From Paracoccaceae bacterium (GTDB lineage: Bacteria > Pseudomonadota > Alphaproteobacteria > Rhodobacterales > Rhodobacteraceae), in assembly GCA_902512685.1 (NCBI GenBank), contig CABXKH010000002.1, forward strand, positions 28,244 through 92,243: a DNA stretch of 64,000 nucleotides. Direction: 5' to 3'. The notes beneath the pieces were generated by a model. That model searched no databases, was not told the origin of the DNA, and worked only from the letters and a program-made list of their open reading frames with translations. Both the position numbers and the translations under genes were made by a program. Of the stretch, positions 45,890 through 55,918 are shown piece after piece (position 1 is the first letter of the stretch; each line of letters starts with the position of its first letter).

Positions 45890-46575
45890 TAGACGCCTGC
45901 CAAAGTCGGAATATCGGTTAAATCCTGCAAGGTGTGCTGGGCCGTCCATGGCAGTCTGTCCACCGGGTCACCAGAGCGGTTAACCCAAGCCGTGGTAAAG
46001 CCGTAACCGCTGGCAGCTGCGGCATCCCAGCCGTTTGATGATACAAAAAGCACTTGCTCTTTGGTGCAGCCAAAATGCGCGCCAACCATATCATAAACCC
46101 GGATATCGGGTTTAAATACGCTTATGCTTTGCACTGATAAAACCGCATCCAAACTATCGCTTAACCCGGCAGAGCGCACCGCTCCGTCAAGCATATCGGG
46201 TGAGCCGTTAGATAATATGGCAGTGTTAAAGCCGTTTGACTTTAGGCTGGCGAGCATTGCGGGAACCTCATCAAAGGCTTGTAATTCCCAATAAAGGCTC
46301 AAAAGCCGTTCGCGCAATTCAGCATCCTTTTGAAGTCCAAGAGCTTCAAGCGCAAAATCAAGTCCATTTTTGGTTACTGTCCAGAAATCAGTATGGGTGT
46401 CCGTAATGGCGCGCAGCCATGTGTACTGCAACTGTTTGGCGCGCCAGATTTCGGCAAGCTTTGGCCAATGGGCTGCAAAGTTTTCACGTCCGGGTTCCTG
46501 CGCCACATTGCGGGCCGCCGCCGCGACGTCAAAAAGCGTGCCGTAAGCGTCAAAAACACAGGTTGTAATGGCCAT
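45889..46575 (-). CDS. haloacid dehalogenase type II family hydrolase
   Basis: A 228-residue HAD hydrolase. The nucleophile is in VFDAYGTLFDV, followed by LSNGSPDML (motif II), KPDIRVYDM (motif III) and VSSNGWDAAAASGYGFTTAWVNR (motif IV with the type II WDAAA signature). It matches the L-2-haloacid dehalogenase group, which hydrolyses 2-haloacids to D-2-hydroxyacids; many members act on other substrates. The ATG at 46575 follows AAGGAA. It is the first gene of the three-gene operon. Confidence 0.92.
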   Translation of the reverse strand: MAITTCVFDAYGTLFDVAAAARNVAQEPGRENFAAHWPKLAEIWRAKQLQYTWLRAITDTHTDFWTVTKNGLDFALEALGLQKDAELRERLLSLYWELQAFDEVPAMLASLKSNGFNTAILSNGSPDMLDGAVRSAGLSDSLDAVLSVQSISVFKPDIRVYDMVGAHFGCTKEQVLFVSSNGWDAAAASGYGFTTAWVNRSGDPVDRLPWTAQHTLQDLTDIPTLAGV

Positions 46576-46816
46576 CACGCGTTCCTTTTTCCACATTCTG
46601 CCATGTTGTATATGATTGAAAAAGAAAAAGTTTTAAATATCTATTTGTAAATATGGTTGTGCAACCGGCCCGAAAACCGGGCGGCATATTGGCTTGGTGG
46701 TGATTGCATGAGGACGGCAAGGATGAGAGGTAAGCTTGCCGCGCAAACTGCCGGCTTGCTCCTGAGCGGTTGTAATGGCATTTAAGGCAAATAGATCGCC
46801 ACGCATCGAGGGACCG

Positions 46817-48100
46817 ATGACACACCCAAGCTTTACGCAAACGTTGCCTGTCTGGGGACGGATTGGCGTTTTATCCTTTGGCGGTCCAGCGGCGCAAATT
46901 GCTTTGATGCACCGCGAGATCGTTGAGGACCGAAACTGGATGAGCGAGCGCGAATATCTTAATGCGCTGGCGTTCTGCATGTTGTTGCCCGGCCCCGAAG
47001 CGATGCAACTGGCCACCTATTCCGGCTGGCGTTTACACGGCATCCGCGGCGGTTTGGCGGCTGGTTTGCTGTTTGTGCTGCCCGGGGCGGCTGTTATTTT
47101 AGCACTGGCGGCGGTTTATTTGCTTTATGGCGCAGTGCCGATACTGCAATCGGTTTTTTTGGGCATTAAGGCCGCAGTTCTGGTGATTGTTCTGCAAGCT
47201 TTGTTGCGGGTGTCAAAACGCAGTCTGACCCAGAAGCGCCATTGGTTGATTGCCGGACTGTCGTTTTTCGGGCTGTTTTGTCTTAACCTGCCTTTTCCGT
47301 TGGTCATCCTTTTGGCGGGGGTCTACGGGTTTTGGTCTGCCAGTTTGCAAACTGCCCCGATCAGACAAAGCAAAGTTGATGTCTCGCCCATCAGCAGCCT
47401 GGCAACTATTGCCCTGTGGCTTGTGATTTGGTGGGCGCCTATATGGGTGGTTGGCAGCTATTCAGGAAACGAAGTTTTGGCCGAGATTGGCCTCTTTTTT
47501 TCCAAATTGGCTACAGTGACCTTTGGCGGGGCCTATGCGGTGCTGGCCTATATGGCGCAGGACACGGTGGAGGCGAAGCACTGGCTGAGTGCAACAGAAA
47601 TGATGGATGGCTTGGGGTTGGCTGAAACAACCCCCGGGCCGTTGATTTTGGTGACCGAGTTTGTCGGCTTTCTAGCCGGTGCTCGGGCCAGTGGCGAGCT
47701 TGACTTGGGCGCTGGGCTTATGGCCGCAGGCATGACGCTTTGGGCGACCTTTGCACCCTGCTTTTTATGGGTGTTTACAGGCGCGCCTTACATCGAATGG
47801 ATTGCATCGAAACGCCGCCTGAGCGCGGCACTTGCAGCCATATCGGCCGCTGTGGTCGGGGTGATTTTGAATCTGTCGATCTGGTTTGCACTGCATGTGC
47901 TTTTTGCCGATGTACAAAGGCAAAGCTGGGGGCCATTGGCGGTTTGGTGGCCGGATACGGGCATGATTAACCCATTGGCTTTGACATTGGCGGCGGCGGC
48001 CGTATTACTGCTTTGGGGTGAAAGAGGTGTTCTTTTGACGCTTGCGATTTGCTCAGTCTTGGGGCTGGCTTCTGGTTTTTCTTTTGCGCCATTTGGCTGA
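46817..48100 (+). CDS. chrA: chromate transporter family (ChrA-like) membrane protein
   Basis: A protein of about 427 residues with two homologous CHR domains. Both carry the conserved FGG motif: FGGPAAQIALMHREIV in the first and FGGAYAVLAYMAQDTVE in the second, along with LPGPEAMQLATYSGW and AETTPGPLILVTEFVG. Long-chain CHR proteins export chromate, but many members in marine bacteria may move other anions. The ATG at 46817 is preferred because GAGGGA lies seven bases before it; an ATG at 46775 lacks one. It is a single gene. Confidence 0.85.
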   Translation: MTHPSFTQTLPVWGRIGVLSFGGPAAQIALMHREIVEDRNWMSEREYLNALAFCMLLPGPEAMQLATYSGWRLHGIRGGLAAGLLFVLPGAAVILALAAVYLLYGAVPILQSVFLGIKAAVLVIVLQALLRVSKRSLTQKRHWLIAGLSFFGLFCLNLPFPLVILLAGVYGFWSASLQTAPIRQSKVDVSPISSLATIALWLVIWWAPIWVVGSYSGNEVLAEIGLFFSKLATVTFGGAYAVLAYMAQDTVEAKHWLSATEMMDGLGLAETTPGPLILVTEFVGFLAGARASGELDLGAGLMAAGMTLWATFAPCFLWVFTGAPYIEWIASKRRLSAALAAISAAVVGVILNLSIWFALHVLFADVQRQSWGPLAVWWPDTGMINPLALTLAAAAVLLLWGERGVLLTLAICSVLGLASGFSFAPFG

Positions 48101-48185
48101 AATGACTGCGCTTTTTCAGCTGATTTTTGCACTGTTGCGATACTGCCGCAATACCGACGTGAAACAGATGTGACGTTTTGCTGAT

Positions 48186-49169
48186 TTAAGGGGCCAGTAA
48201 AACAGCCCCGCTACGGCCACCGCGCTCGATCTGTTCATGCGCTTTGACACAGTCTTGCAAGGGATAAATCTTATGCACAGCCGGGCTGAGCGCCCCATCT
48301 GCAAAGGCATCATGTAGCTTGGTAATGGCCAATGAACGCTGCTCTGGCCTTAAAATATAGACCAGAACAATATCAACAGTAATGGCTTTGAACAAATAGG
48401 GCCCGAACGGAAAGACAGGGTTCATTTCAAGCGCTGATCCATAGGCGGCAATGGTGCCGCTGGGCCGCATAACACGCCCTAACAGACCTGCATTTAGGCC
48501 AAATTCCACTTCGACCGCGCGATCTATGCCATTGGGATCAATAGCAGAAATCTGCTTTGCCAGATCGGGTGCGCTGTAATCTAGCACATGATCCGCGCCT
48601 GCGTCTTTCACACGATCAAAGCTGCCTGGGGATGCGGTGGCAATCACCCGCGCGCCGCCCCATTTGGCCAATTGAATCGCATTATGCGCCACCGATCCGG
48701 CGCCGCCCGAGATCAAAACGCTCTGGCCCTCAACCGCGCCCCCGCCAAAGACACAATGCGCCGCTGTCAAGCCCGGGATGCCTAATGTCGCGCCGCTTTC
48801 AAATTCCATGGTGCTTGGCATTTCAACGGCTTGATCGGCCGGCAAGGCAATATATTCGGCTGCAGTGCCTAAAGCCCGCCCCCATTGTCCGTTCCAGATC
48901 CAAACCCGCTGGCCAATACGTTTTTCCTCCACCCCCGCGCCCACAGCTTCGATGGTTCCAGCCCCGTCCGAATGTGGAATGACCATCTCATACGCAGGTT
49001 TGGTTACACCAGGACGCGAGCCAGCCCGCGATTTAACATCAGAAGGGTTCGCGCCTGAAAACTTAATTTTGACCAAAACTTCGCCAGCTTGCGGCAAAGG
49101 GTTTGAACAGTGCTCTAGACTTAGCACCTGGCTTGCTGCACCAAACCTACGATAAACAACTGCGCGCAT
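48186..49169 (-). CDS. NADPH:quinone reductase-like zinc-free dehydrogenase
   Basis: A 327-residue medium-chain dehydrogenase of the quinone reductase type. GANPSDVKSRAG and IPHSDGAGTIEAVG are in the N-terminal domain, ISGGAGSVAHNAIQLA is the NADP loop, and ATLGIPGLTAAHC is present. The zinc ligands are absent. It reduces quinones or electrophilic alkenes; the true substrate is not known. It lies just downstream of irr on the same strand, 18 bp away, and could be cotranscribed. Confidence 0.9.
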   Translation of the reverse strand: MRAVVYRRFGAASQVLSLEHCSNPLPQAGEVLVKIKFSGANPSDVKSRAGSRPGVTKPAYEMVIPHSDGAGTIEAVGAGVEEKRIGQRVWIWNGQWGRALGTAAEYIALPADQAVEMPSTMEFESGATLGIPGLTAAHCVFGGGAVEGQSVLISGGAGSVAHNAIQLAKWGGARVIATASPGSFDRVKDAGADHVLDYSAPDLAKQISAIDPNGIDRAVEVEFGLNAGLLGRVMRPSGTIAAYGSALEMNPVFPFGPYLFKAITVDIVLVYILRPEQRSLAITKLHDAFADGALSPAVHKIYPLQDCVKAHEQIERGGRSGAVLLAP

Positions 49170-49187
49170 ATTAACCTGTTGATTTTC

Positions 49188-49610
49188 TTATCTTGTTTTC
49201 TTACGCAAGCGGATGATTACATCTACTGAACTAATCTCTGCCCCCTCGGGAGCCAACGGAAGTTCTTTGATCTTTAACTGATCTGCGGGCGCATCGGTCA
49301 GTCTACCCTCGTCTTCCCAGTAAAAATGAGGGTGATCATGCGTATTTGTGTCAAAATAGCTTTTTGAGCCATCTACCGTCACTTCTTGCATCAAGCCGCT
49401 GTCACAAAATACACGCAAAGTGTTGTAAACTGTCGCTAAAGACACCTTATTGCCCAAGTGCTGGACGTTTTCATAAAGGCTCTCGGCGGTCACATGGCGA
49501 TGGTGTCCGTCCCCGATAAGCGCTTCTGCGAGTGTCAACCTTTGACGCGTTGGACGCAGGTTGGCTTTCGAGAGCCAGCAGCTTGCTTTTAGGGTTGAGG
49601 CTGAAGTCAT
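49188..49610 (-). CDS. irr: iron response regulator Irr (Fur family)
   Basis: A 140-residue Fur-family repressor of the Irr group, the haem-responsive iron regulator of alphaproteobacteria. The HTH is around LRPTRQRLTLAEALIGDGHHRHVTAESLYENV, with YNTLRVFCDSG following. The HDHPHF segment and FDTNTHDHP are the metal/haem-linked histidine cluster. I chose the ATG at 49610 rather than one at 49652 because the extension runs into promoter DNA. It is divergent from fabA, the standard Rhodobacterales arrangement, so it may also influence the fab genes. Confidence 0.9.
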   Translation of the reverse strand: MTSASTLKASCWLSKANLRPTRQRLTLAEALIGDGHHRHVTAESLYENVQHLGNKVSLATVYNTLRVFCDSGLMQEVTVDGSKSYFDTNTHDHPHFYWEDEGRLTDAPADQLKIKELPLAPEGAEISSVDVIIRLRKKTR

Positions 49611-49778
49611 GGCTTTTCCCGGTTGCGACGAGAGTAGTTTATCGCCAATCATGAAGGGATTTCAATGTTTTTTATCACTTCTGGCCGCAACGTCTCTAAG
49701 CGAGGCTTGCATGCCTGTTGGCCTCAATGATAGAGAAAACTGAATTTAGTGTTGGTTTTGTTCAAGGAGAGCGCCTAA

Positions 49779-50288
49779 ATGGCTAATTTTCCCACCAGTT
49801 TTGACAAACAAGGCTTGCTGAAATGCGCAAGAGGGGAATTATTCGGCCCCGGAAATGCCCAGCTTCCCGAGCCTCCAATGTTGATGATGGATCGCATCAC
49901 CGAAATCAGCCAAGATGGTGGGGAGCATGGAAAAGGCCATGTCATTGCCGAGTTTGACTTAAATCCGGACCTTTGGTTTTTTGAGTGCCATTTTCCCGGC
50001 AACCCAATTATGCCAGGATGCTTGGGTTTAGATGGCTTATGGCAACTGACCGGCTTTAATCTTGGTTGGCGGGGCTGGCAAGGCCGTGGATATGCTTTGG
50101 GCGTCGGCGAAGTTAAATTGACAGGTATGGTTCGTCCGGACCGCAAGATGCTAAAATACTTTGTCAATTTTTCCAAAGCCATTCAAACCCGCCGGTTGAC
50201 CATGGGGGTAGCGGACGGCCGGGTTGAGGCCGATGGCGAAACCATTTATCAAGTAAAAGACATGAAGGTTGCTTTGTCTGAAAGCTAA
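49779..50288 (+). CDS. fabA: 3-hydroxyacyl-ACP dehydratase/isomerase FabA
   Basis: A 169-residue enzyme that dehydrates 3-hydroxydecanoyl-ACP and isomerises it to the cis-3 alkene, the branch point for unsaturated fatty acids. The catalytic His is in [18 protein letters not shown], which also holds the Asp of the partner site. Length and motifs are standard. AAGGAG is 8 bases before the ATG. It is the first gene of fabA–fabB–fabI and divergent from irr. Confidence 0.97.
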   Translation: MANFPTSFDKQGLLKCARGELFGPGNAQLPEPPMLMMDRITEISQDGGEHGKGHVIAEFDLNPDLWFFECHFPGNPIMPGCLGLDGLWQLTGFNLGWRGWQGRGYALGVGEVKLTGMVRPDRKMLKYFVNFSKAIQTRRLTMGVADGRVEADGETIYQVKDMKVALSES

Positions 50289-50321
50289 ATCAGACCTTTG
50301 CATATTTTAAGGAGTGCGCCA

Positions 50322-51551
50322 ATGCGCCGAGTGGTCGTCACAGGACTAGGGATCGTTTCCTCTATTGGAAATAATGCGACAGAAGTACTTTCCAGCCTCA
50401 AAGCGGGAAAGTCTGGCATTAATGCCAATGCAGACATGCAAGAGCACGGCTTTCGCAGTCAGGTTGCCGGTTCGGTTGATCTGGACATTCGCGAGCATGT
50501 TGACAAGCGGGTCTTACGGTTCATGGGGCCGGGGGCAGCCTATGCTTTTATTTCGATGGAACAGGCAATTGCTGATGCTGGGTTGGAGGAAAGTGATATT
50601 TCCAATCCCCGTACTGGATTGGTTGCCGGTTCTGGCGGGCCATCAACAAGTGCAATGTTGGCCGCGCATCAGGTTGTTCTAAAATCGGGCGCTCCGAAAC
50701 GTATTGGACCTTTTGCTGTGCCAAAGTGTATGTCCTCGACGATTTCAGCAAATCTATCTACCGCCTATAAAATCAAAGGGATCAATTACTCGATTACCTC
50801 TGCCTGCTCTACATCGCTGCATTGTATCGGAAATGCTGCGGAACAAATCATGCTAGGCAAGCAAGATGTGATGTTTGCGGGTGGCGGAGAGGAGCTGGAT
50901 TGGACCTTATCCTGTCTTTTCGATGCTATGGGCGCAATGTCGAGTAAATATAATGATACACCTCAGCGCGCATCGCGGGCCTTTGACAGGGATCGTGATG
51001 GCTTTGTCATTTCTGGCGGGGGCGGCATCATCGTACTTGAAGAGCTTGAGCATGCTAAGGCACGAGGCGCAAAAATCTATGCGGAAATTACTGGATATGG
51101 TGCAACATCAGATGGCCATGATATGGTTGCGCCCTCTGGGGAAGGCGGTGAACGCGCGATGCGTACCGCATTAAGTGGCCTGCCTGATGAGCGCCATGTT
51201 GGTTATATTAACGCTCACGGCACATCGACCCCGGTTGGAGATGTAGGCGAAATTGAGGCAGTTCGCCGCGTATTTGATACGGGCATTGCCCCTTTGGTCA
51301 GTTCCACAAAATCGATGACCGGCCATAGTCAAGGGGCAACCGGCGCACAAGAAGCGATTTATTGCCTTTTGATGCTTGAAAATGATTTTATTGCACCCTC
51401 GATTAACGTCGAAAATTTGGATCCTGCATTGCGGCCTTCGGAAATTGCGACCAGTTTGGTTGAACAAGCCAATTTAGATACTGTTATGACCAATAGTTTT
51501 GGCTTTGGCGGCACCAATGGATCAATGTTGTTGTCAAAATACCGAGGATAA
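50322..51551 (+). CDS. fabB: 3-oxoacyl-ACP synthase I FabB
   Basis: A 409-residue condensing enzyme that elongates unsaturated acyl-ACP. The catalytic triad is visible: Cys in TSACSTSLH, His in [12 protein letters not shown] and His in [10 protein letters not shown]. The glycine-rich end [11 protein letters not shown] completes the family signature. The ATG at 50322 follows AAGGAG; a longer frame from 50298 lies in the intergenic gap. It is 33 bp downstream of fabA. Confidence 0.97.
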   Translation: MRRVVVTGLGIVSSIGNNATEVLSSLKAGKSGINANADMQEHGFRSQVAGSVDLDIREHVDKRVLRFMGPGAAYAFISMEQAIADAGLEESDISNPRTGLVAGSGGPSTSAMLAAHQVVLKSGAPKRIGPFAVPKCMSSTISANLSTAYKIKGINYSITSACSTSLHCIGNAAEQIMLGKQDVMFAGGGEELDWTLSCLFDAMGAMSSKYNDTPQRASRAFDRDRDGFVISGGGGIIVLEELEHAKARGAKIYAEITGYGATSDGHDMVAPSGEGGERAMRTALSGLPDERHVGYINAHGTSTPVGDVGEIEAVRRVFDTGIAPLVSSTKSMTGHSQGATGAQEAIYCLLMLENDFIAPSINVENLDPALRPSEIATSLVEQANLDTVMTNSFGFGGTNGSMLLSKYRG

Positions 51552-51569
51552 CCAAAGGAACACAAAGCC

Positions 51570-52361
51570 ATGACCGGACAGTTAGCAGGCAAACGTGGTT
51601 TGATTATGGGGGTGGCCAACGAGCGTTCAATCGCTTGGGGTATCGCCAAATCCATGTATGAAGCAGGCGCTGAGTTAGCATTTACCTATCAGGGTGAAGC
51701 CTTTGGCAAAAGACTTGCCCCACTGGCAGCGTCAGTCGGGTCAGATTTCATGGTAGATGTCGATGTGACAGACGATGCTTCTTTACAGACGGCTTTTGAT
51801 CAACTTGAAGATCGCTGGCCTACGATTGATTTTTTGGTGCATGCGATCGCCTATTCAGACAAAAGTGAATTGACCGGCCGGTTCATTAACACTAGTCGGG
51901 AAAACTTCAAAAACTCTCTCGATATCTCAGCCTATTCCTTTGTCGAGGTTGCTCGGCGGGCCTATCCGCTAATGAAGGAAAGCGGAGGCACTTTGCTAAC
52001 ATTAAGCTATCAAGGCTCAAATCGAGTAACGCCATTTTACAATGTGATGGGCGTGGCCAAAGCGGCCCTTGAAGCGACCACAAGGTATCTTGCAAACGAC
52101 TTGGGCCAAGATGGAATTCGGGTCAACGCAATCTCACCCGGTCCAATGAAAACGCTGGCGGGCGCTGCAATCGGCGGAGCCCGCAAGACTTATAAGTTCA
52201 CTGATCAAAACGCGCCTTTGGGATCAAACGCAACCCTCGAAGCGGTCGGCGGTACGGCGGTCTATCTGGCCTCAGAAGCAGGCGCCTTTACAACCGGAGA
52301 AATCATCCGGGTCGACGGCGGGGTTCATATTTTGGGAATGCCACAAGCGGACAACCTTTGA
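51570..52361 (+). CDS. fabI: enoyl-ACP reductase FabI
   Basis: A 263-residue NADH-dependent short-chain-type reductase catalysing the last step of each elongation cycle. The SDR-like N-terminus has GLIMGVANERSIAWGIAK, and the Tyr-x6-Lys catalytic pair is in FYNVMGVAKAALE. ISPGPMKTLA and the substrate-loop residues match FabI, the triclosan-target family. It is 18 bp after fabB and ends the operon, convergent with the following hypothetical gene. Confidence 0.96.
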   Translation: MTGQLAGKRGLIMGVANERSIAWGIAKSMYEAGAELAFTYQGEAFGKRLAPLAASVGSDFMVDVDVTDDASLQTAFDQLEDRWPTIDFLVHAIAYSDKSELTGRFINTSRENFKNSLDISAYSFVEVARRAYPLMKESGGTLLTLSYQGSNRVTPFYNVMGVAKAALEATTRYLANDLGQDGIRVNAISPGPMKTLAGAAIGGARKTYKFTDQNAPLGSNATLEAVGGTAVYLASEAGAFTTGEIIRVDGGVHILGMPQADNL

Positions 52362-52381
52362 AGTGCTGTATTTTTTAAACT

Positions 52382-53248
52382 TCAAAACCATTGACCAGGC
52401 TCGATTAAGCCCAAGTCAAGCAATTGGCTTGATTGCCATTTAAAAGGGGTTGAATGCTCCCAGGATAGATCTTTGATTTCCGACTTGGGGTCTGGGTTGT
52501 TCATCAAAGCTTTGGCCGCGCTAAACGAAATGATCGCAGCCGTGAGGTTGTTGTGCCAGCGGCAAGCATAGGTGTTATATTCTTGGTTATTAAAGGTGTA
52601 ATTTTTGGATATGTTGAGCCCCTTACTTGCTTTGAAAATAGAAATGCGATCAATTTTTCTTTGACTGTAAGGAACATACTCCTCAAAGCGCCAACGTAGC
52701 CCACCAAAAAAATCAAGCTGGCGATCCATTGGTTGGTGGGTCTTTGGGTCAACTCGAGCCGTGGCAAAATAGCCGGCTTTGTCGAGCTGAGCCTTATTTC
52801 TTGAAATCACTTCTCCACTGGTCAATGGATCTTTGGAATATATATCTACTACGTAAGTTAGCATGGCTTCGCGGCGCTCTTCGCTGTGAAAGTTCAATAA
52901 TTCTGCAACAGAACGAGTTTCGCAAAATGGAAAAAAGAGATATTCGGCATTGTAACAAAAATAGATCCATTGATTTGAAGTTAAGGTGCTGATTTTATTA
53001 ATTATAGTGCTTACATCTGGCGCATTGAATAGATCAACATAGACAGAGACTATTCTATCTTGAACCTCAGTGGGCAGTGCTGGCATTGATTTGGAAAAGA
53101 TAATGGTTTTCATAAAACCCAATTTTGTATGGTGTAAAATAGTTGATGCAAGCTCTACTTCGTCCTCAGCAAAAATTAGGGCGATTGGACCTTTTTTAAG
53201 GTGATGTTTTCCTGATTTGAAAAAATGATCAAGGTTTGCATAATCCAT
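52382..53248 (-). CDS. conserved hypothetical protein, possibly glycosyltransferase family 2-like
   Basis: A 288-residue protein without a clear assignment. The N-terminal part has an alternating hydrophobic-strand pattern, and a central stretch NQWIYFCYNAEYLFFPFCETR-like (the DAD motif position reads YNAEY) with LTYVVDIYSKD is reminiscent of the GT2_4-type glycosyltransferases of Rhodobacterales, but the usual acidic metal motif is degenerate. There is no signal peptide. It is convergent with fabI (20 bp) and divergent from miaB. Function is unknown. Confidence 0.65.
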   Translation of the reverse strand: MDYANLDHFFKSGKHHLKKGPIALIFAEDEVELASTILHHTKLGFMKTIIFSKSMPALPTEVQDRIVSVYVDLFNAPDVSTIINKISTLTSNQWIYFCYNAEYLFFPFCETRSVAELLNFHSEERREAMLTYVVDIYSKDPLTSGEVISRNKAQLDKAGYFATARVDPKTHQPMDRQLDFFGGLRWRFEEYVPYSQRKIDRISIFKASKGLNISKNYTFNNQEYNTYACRWHNNLTAAIISFSAAKALMNNPDPKSEIKDLSWEHSTPFKWQSSQLLDLGLIEPGQWF

Positions 53249-53360
53249 AAATAAACACTCAATTTGGGGTTTTCTAAATGAAAATTAAAAACAATTCATT
53301 GCAAGTTTATTTGAACCTAGTGTATCCGGCAATAAATTTCTATAAACTGGACCGTTTCTC

Positions 53361-54683
53361 ATGAGCACGTCAAAAAAAGTATTTGTGAAGACATACGGCT
53401 GTCAAATGAATGTTTATGACAGTGAGCGCATGGTCGAGGCATTGGGCAGCAATGGGTATGAGCAAACGGCAACGCCTGAAGAGGCTGATATGATTTTGTT
53501 GAATACCTGCCATATTAGGGAAAAAGCGGCAGAAAAGGTATATTCGGAACTGGGCCGGTTCAAAGAGCTTAAAGTTGAAAAACCCAATCTTAAAATTGGT
53601 GTGGCCGGATGCGTTGCGCAGGCAGAGGGTGAAGAAATAATGCGCCGTCAGCCGTTGGTGGATTTGGTGGTTGGACCGCAGAGCTATCACCGTTTACCTG
53701 AACTTGAATCAAAACTGGAAAACGGCGGCAAATCAATCGAGACAGATTTTCCAGAAGAAGATAAATTCACGGTTCTCAAAAACCGCCCCACAGGCAAGCG
53801 TGCACCCAGTGCTTTTTTGACTGTTCAAGAGGGCTGCGATAAATTTTGTGCTTTTTGTGTAGTGCCATACACACGCGGCGCAGAAGTATCACGGCCGGCC
53901 GAACAAATTTTATCTGAAGCAAGAAACTTGGTTGAACGCGGTGTACGCGAAATCACTTTGTTGGGGCAGAATGTGAATGCCTATCATGGTGTTGGGATTA
54001 CAGGAAAAGAATGGACATTGGCCCGCCTCATCTGGGAGCTTAATTACATAGATGGGTTGCATCGCATTCGTTTTACGACCAGCCATCCCAATGACATGGC
54101 GGATGATTTGATTGAAGCACATGCAAGCTGCACCAAGCTGATGCCGTATTTGCATCTGCCAGTGCAGTCAGGATCAAATAAAATTCTTAAACGTATGAAC
54201 CGGTCACATACTGCCGAGAGTTATCTAAAACTGATTGAAAAAATTCGTGCGGCAAGGCCGGATATTTTACTGTCGGGTGATTTCATAGTTGGCTTTCCCG
54301 AAGAGACTGAAGAAGATTTTGAAGATACGATCAATTTGATCAAAGAGGTCAAATATGGTCAGGCCTTTTCCTTCAAATACTCCACGCGCCCAGGGACGCC
54401 CGCCGCAGAGCGCGCGCAAATCCCAGAGAGTTTGAAAACTGAAAGGCTTCATCGATTACAAGATCTAATTGCGGCGCAGCAGCGTGAAATACAGGATCAG
54501 ATGGTTGGGCGTACAGTTCGAGTGCTGTTTGAAAAAAAAGGCCGTTTTGCCGGTCAGATGGTGGGCAAGTCAGAATACTTGCATGCTGTTCATGTGACAT
54601 CAGAAAATGTGGCAATTGGTTCTTTGGAGTCAGTACGAATCACGAAAAGTAAATCAAATTCATTAACTGGAGAGCTGATTTGA
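53361..54683 (+). CDS. miaB: tRNA-2-methylthio-N6-dimethylallyladenosine synthase MiaB
   Basis: A 440-residue radical-SAM methylthiotransferase acting on A37 of tRNAs that read UNN codons. The N-terminal Fe-S domain has [15 protein letters not shown] and GVAGCVAQ with three cysteines; the radical-SAM cysteines are in [16 protein letters not shown]; the C-terminus is a TRAM domain with [11 protein letters not shown]. Length is standard. It normally heads the miaB–phoH–ybeY–corC–lnt block in alphaproteobacteria; here two envelope genes lie between miaB and phoH. Confidence 0.97.
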   Translation: MSTSKKVFVKTYGCQMNVYDSERMVEALGSNGYEQTATPEEADMILLNTCHIREKAAEKVYSELGRFKELKVEKPNLKIGVAGCVAQAEGEEIMRRQPLVDLVVGPQSYHRLPELESKLENGGKSIETDFPEEDKFTVLKNRPTGKRAPSAFLTVQEGCDKFCAFCVVPYTRGAEVSRPAEQILSEARNLVERGVREITLLGQNVNAYHGVGITGKEWTLARLIWELNYIDGLHRIRFTTSHPNDMADDLIEAHASCTKLMPYLHLPVQSGSNKILKRMNRSHTAESYLKLIEKIRAARPDILLSGDFIVGFPEETEEDFEDTINLIKEVKYGQAFSFKYSTRPGTPAAERAQIPESLKTERLHRLQDLIAAQQREIQDQMVGRTVRVLFEKKGRFAGQMVGKSEYLHAVHVTSENVAIGSLESVRITKSKSNSLTGELI

Positions 54684-54708
54684 TCACGAGTTCTGTGATT
54701 TTGTTTTT
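54683..54708 (+). terminator. weak putative terminator after miaB
   Basis: A 5-bp stem ATCAC/GTGAT just at the stop is followed by a T-rich run (TTTTGTTTTT). It is short, so support is limited. Confidence 0.35.
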
Positions 54709-54899
54709 CTGATTGGGTTTCATTACCTCTTTCTGACGTGCACAAAGAACGAATTTGGACCATATTGTTGATCCATGCTTTGCAATACTGCTAAATTACG
54801 CGAAAAATCAAAGGTATTAAAAAAATCATTTACGTATATAAAATAATTCGATAGTATAGGATTTATTATTTTATTTAAAATGCAGATTGATTTCTTACG

Positions 54900-55459
54900 A
54901 TGCGATTTCTTAAAGTTATCACCTTGATATTTGCCTGTCCTAAGGGCGCTTTATTTTGCGCGCTTCTGGGGACTATAAACTTCGCGCATGGCGCATTCGC
55001 TCAACAGAGTTACGTGCCAGGGATTTGGGTTGACCCTGACGGATGTCAGCACTGGGTTATGGACGATGGGATCGAAGGGTATATGACGCCACATGTGACC
55101 AGAGACGGTCGGCCAGTTTGTGAAAAAAGTCTTTATGCGCTGAGTTCGCTGGCGACCAACTCTTCAGAACCAATAGTGCAAGATTAACGTCTACTTCTAA
55201 GCACAAGCTTAGAAATTTTTTTAGATCTGCTCAGAATTTTCAATTTATTATTGCTGGACATACAGATAGCCGAGCTTCGGAAATTTACAACATGCGACTG
55301 TCTAAATCGCGCGCATCGGCTGTTGCATCAATTGGAAGATCGGTTGGAGCAAAAATCTTAGCAGTCCAAGCCTTTGGGGAAACGCAACCGAAAATGTCTA
55401 ATGCGACAGCTGCTGGCATGGCAAAAAATCGCCGCGTAGAAATTATGTGTGTGTCCTAG
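54900..55459 (+). pseudogene. OmpA-family envelope protein, frame broken in an A run
   Basis: The first frame (54900–55187) has an N-terminal signal segment and IWVDPDGCQHWVMDDGIEGYMTPHV, a domain found in Rhodobacterales OmpA-type proteins. It then ends early. The frame one base over continues as GDQLFRTNSARLT, FIIAGHTDSRASEIYNMRLSKSRA and NRRVEIMCVS to a stop at 55457, an OmpA C-terminal peptidoglycan-binding domain. Adding one A to the run of six at 55123–55128 joins them into about 186 residues, the family length. It is either a true frameshift or a base-calling error. Confidence 0.75.
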
Positions 55460-55460
55460 A

Positions 55461-55786
55461 ATGATGTCAAATATTCACCTTACCAAGTTTTTTTGCTGTT
55501 ATCCCTTTGTTTTTTGATTGGCTGTGAAAGCGGAGAGATGGGGGCAGGCATCCAGGATAAAGGTAGAGATGGTGGGATCGACTCAAAAAACTTGAAACAC
55601 CTAAAGGCCGGTATCTGGATTGATCCAAATGGTTGCCAGCATTGGATCATAGATGATGGCGTAGAGGGCTATCTATCACAGCGTTTATTACGAAATGGAA
55701 AACCACTTTGTATGGACACTTTTACGCCTAATGTAGCAATTGGAGGTTTTAAGGACGGCGAGAGCTTTCTAGGCGACTTACTTTAG
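55461..55786 (+). pseudogene. small lipoprotein-like paralogue of the preceding protein, start region broken in a T run
   Basis: An open frame from TTG 55493 to 55786 reads LCFLIGC (a lipobox) and then AGIWIDPNGCQHWIIDDGVEGYLSQ, the same domain as the upstream gene, with no OmpA part. TTG has no ribosome-binding site. If the run of seven T at 55488–55494 were eight, an ATG at 55461, one base after the upstream stop, would start a clean lipoprotein signal (MMSNIHLTKFFLLL) in the same frame. So it is probably a short lipoprotein of about 108 residues with one base lost. Function is unknown. Confidence 0.55.
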
Positions 55787-55918
55787 AGATAAGTCCAATT
55801 TATCTGAAGGTTAATTTTCGGTCTGGTTTTGAGTTTTCGTAATTATTTCTTGGACCATAAGCTTGCTTTTTTGACCGATGCTTGACACCATGGGTGTAAT
55901 TACAGGCAGGAGTACCAT

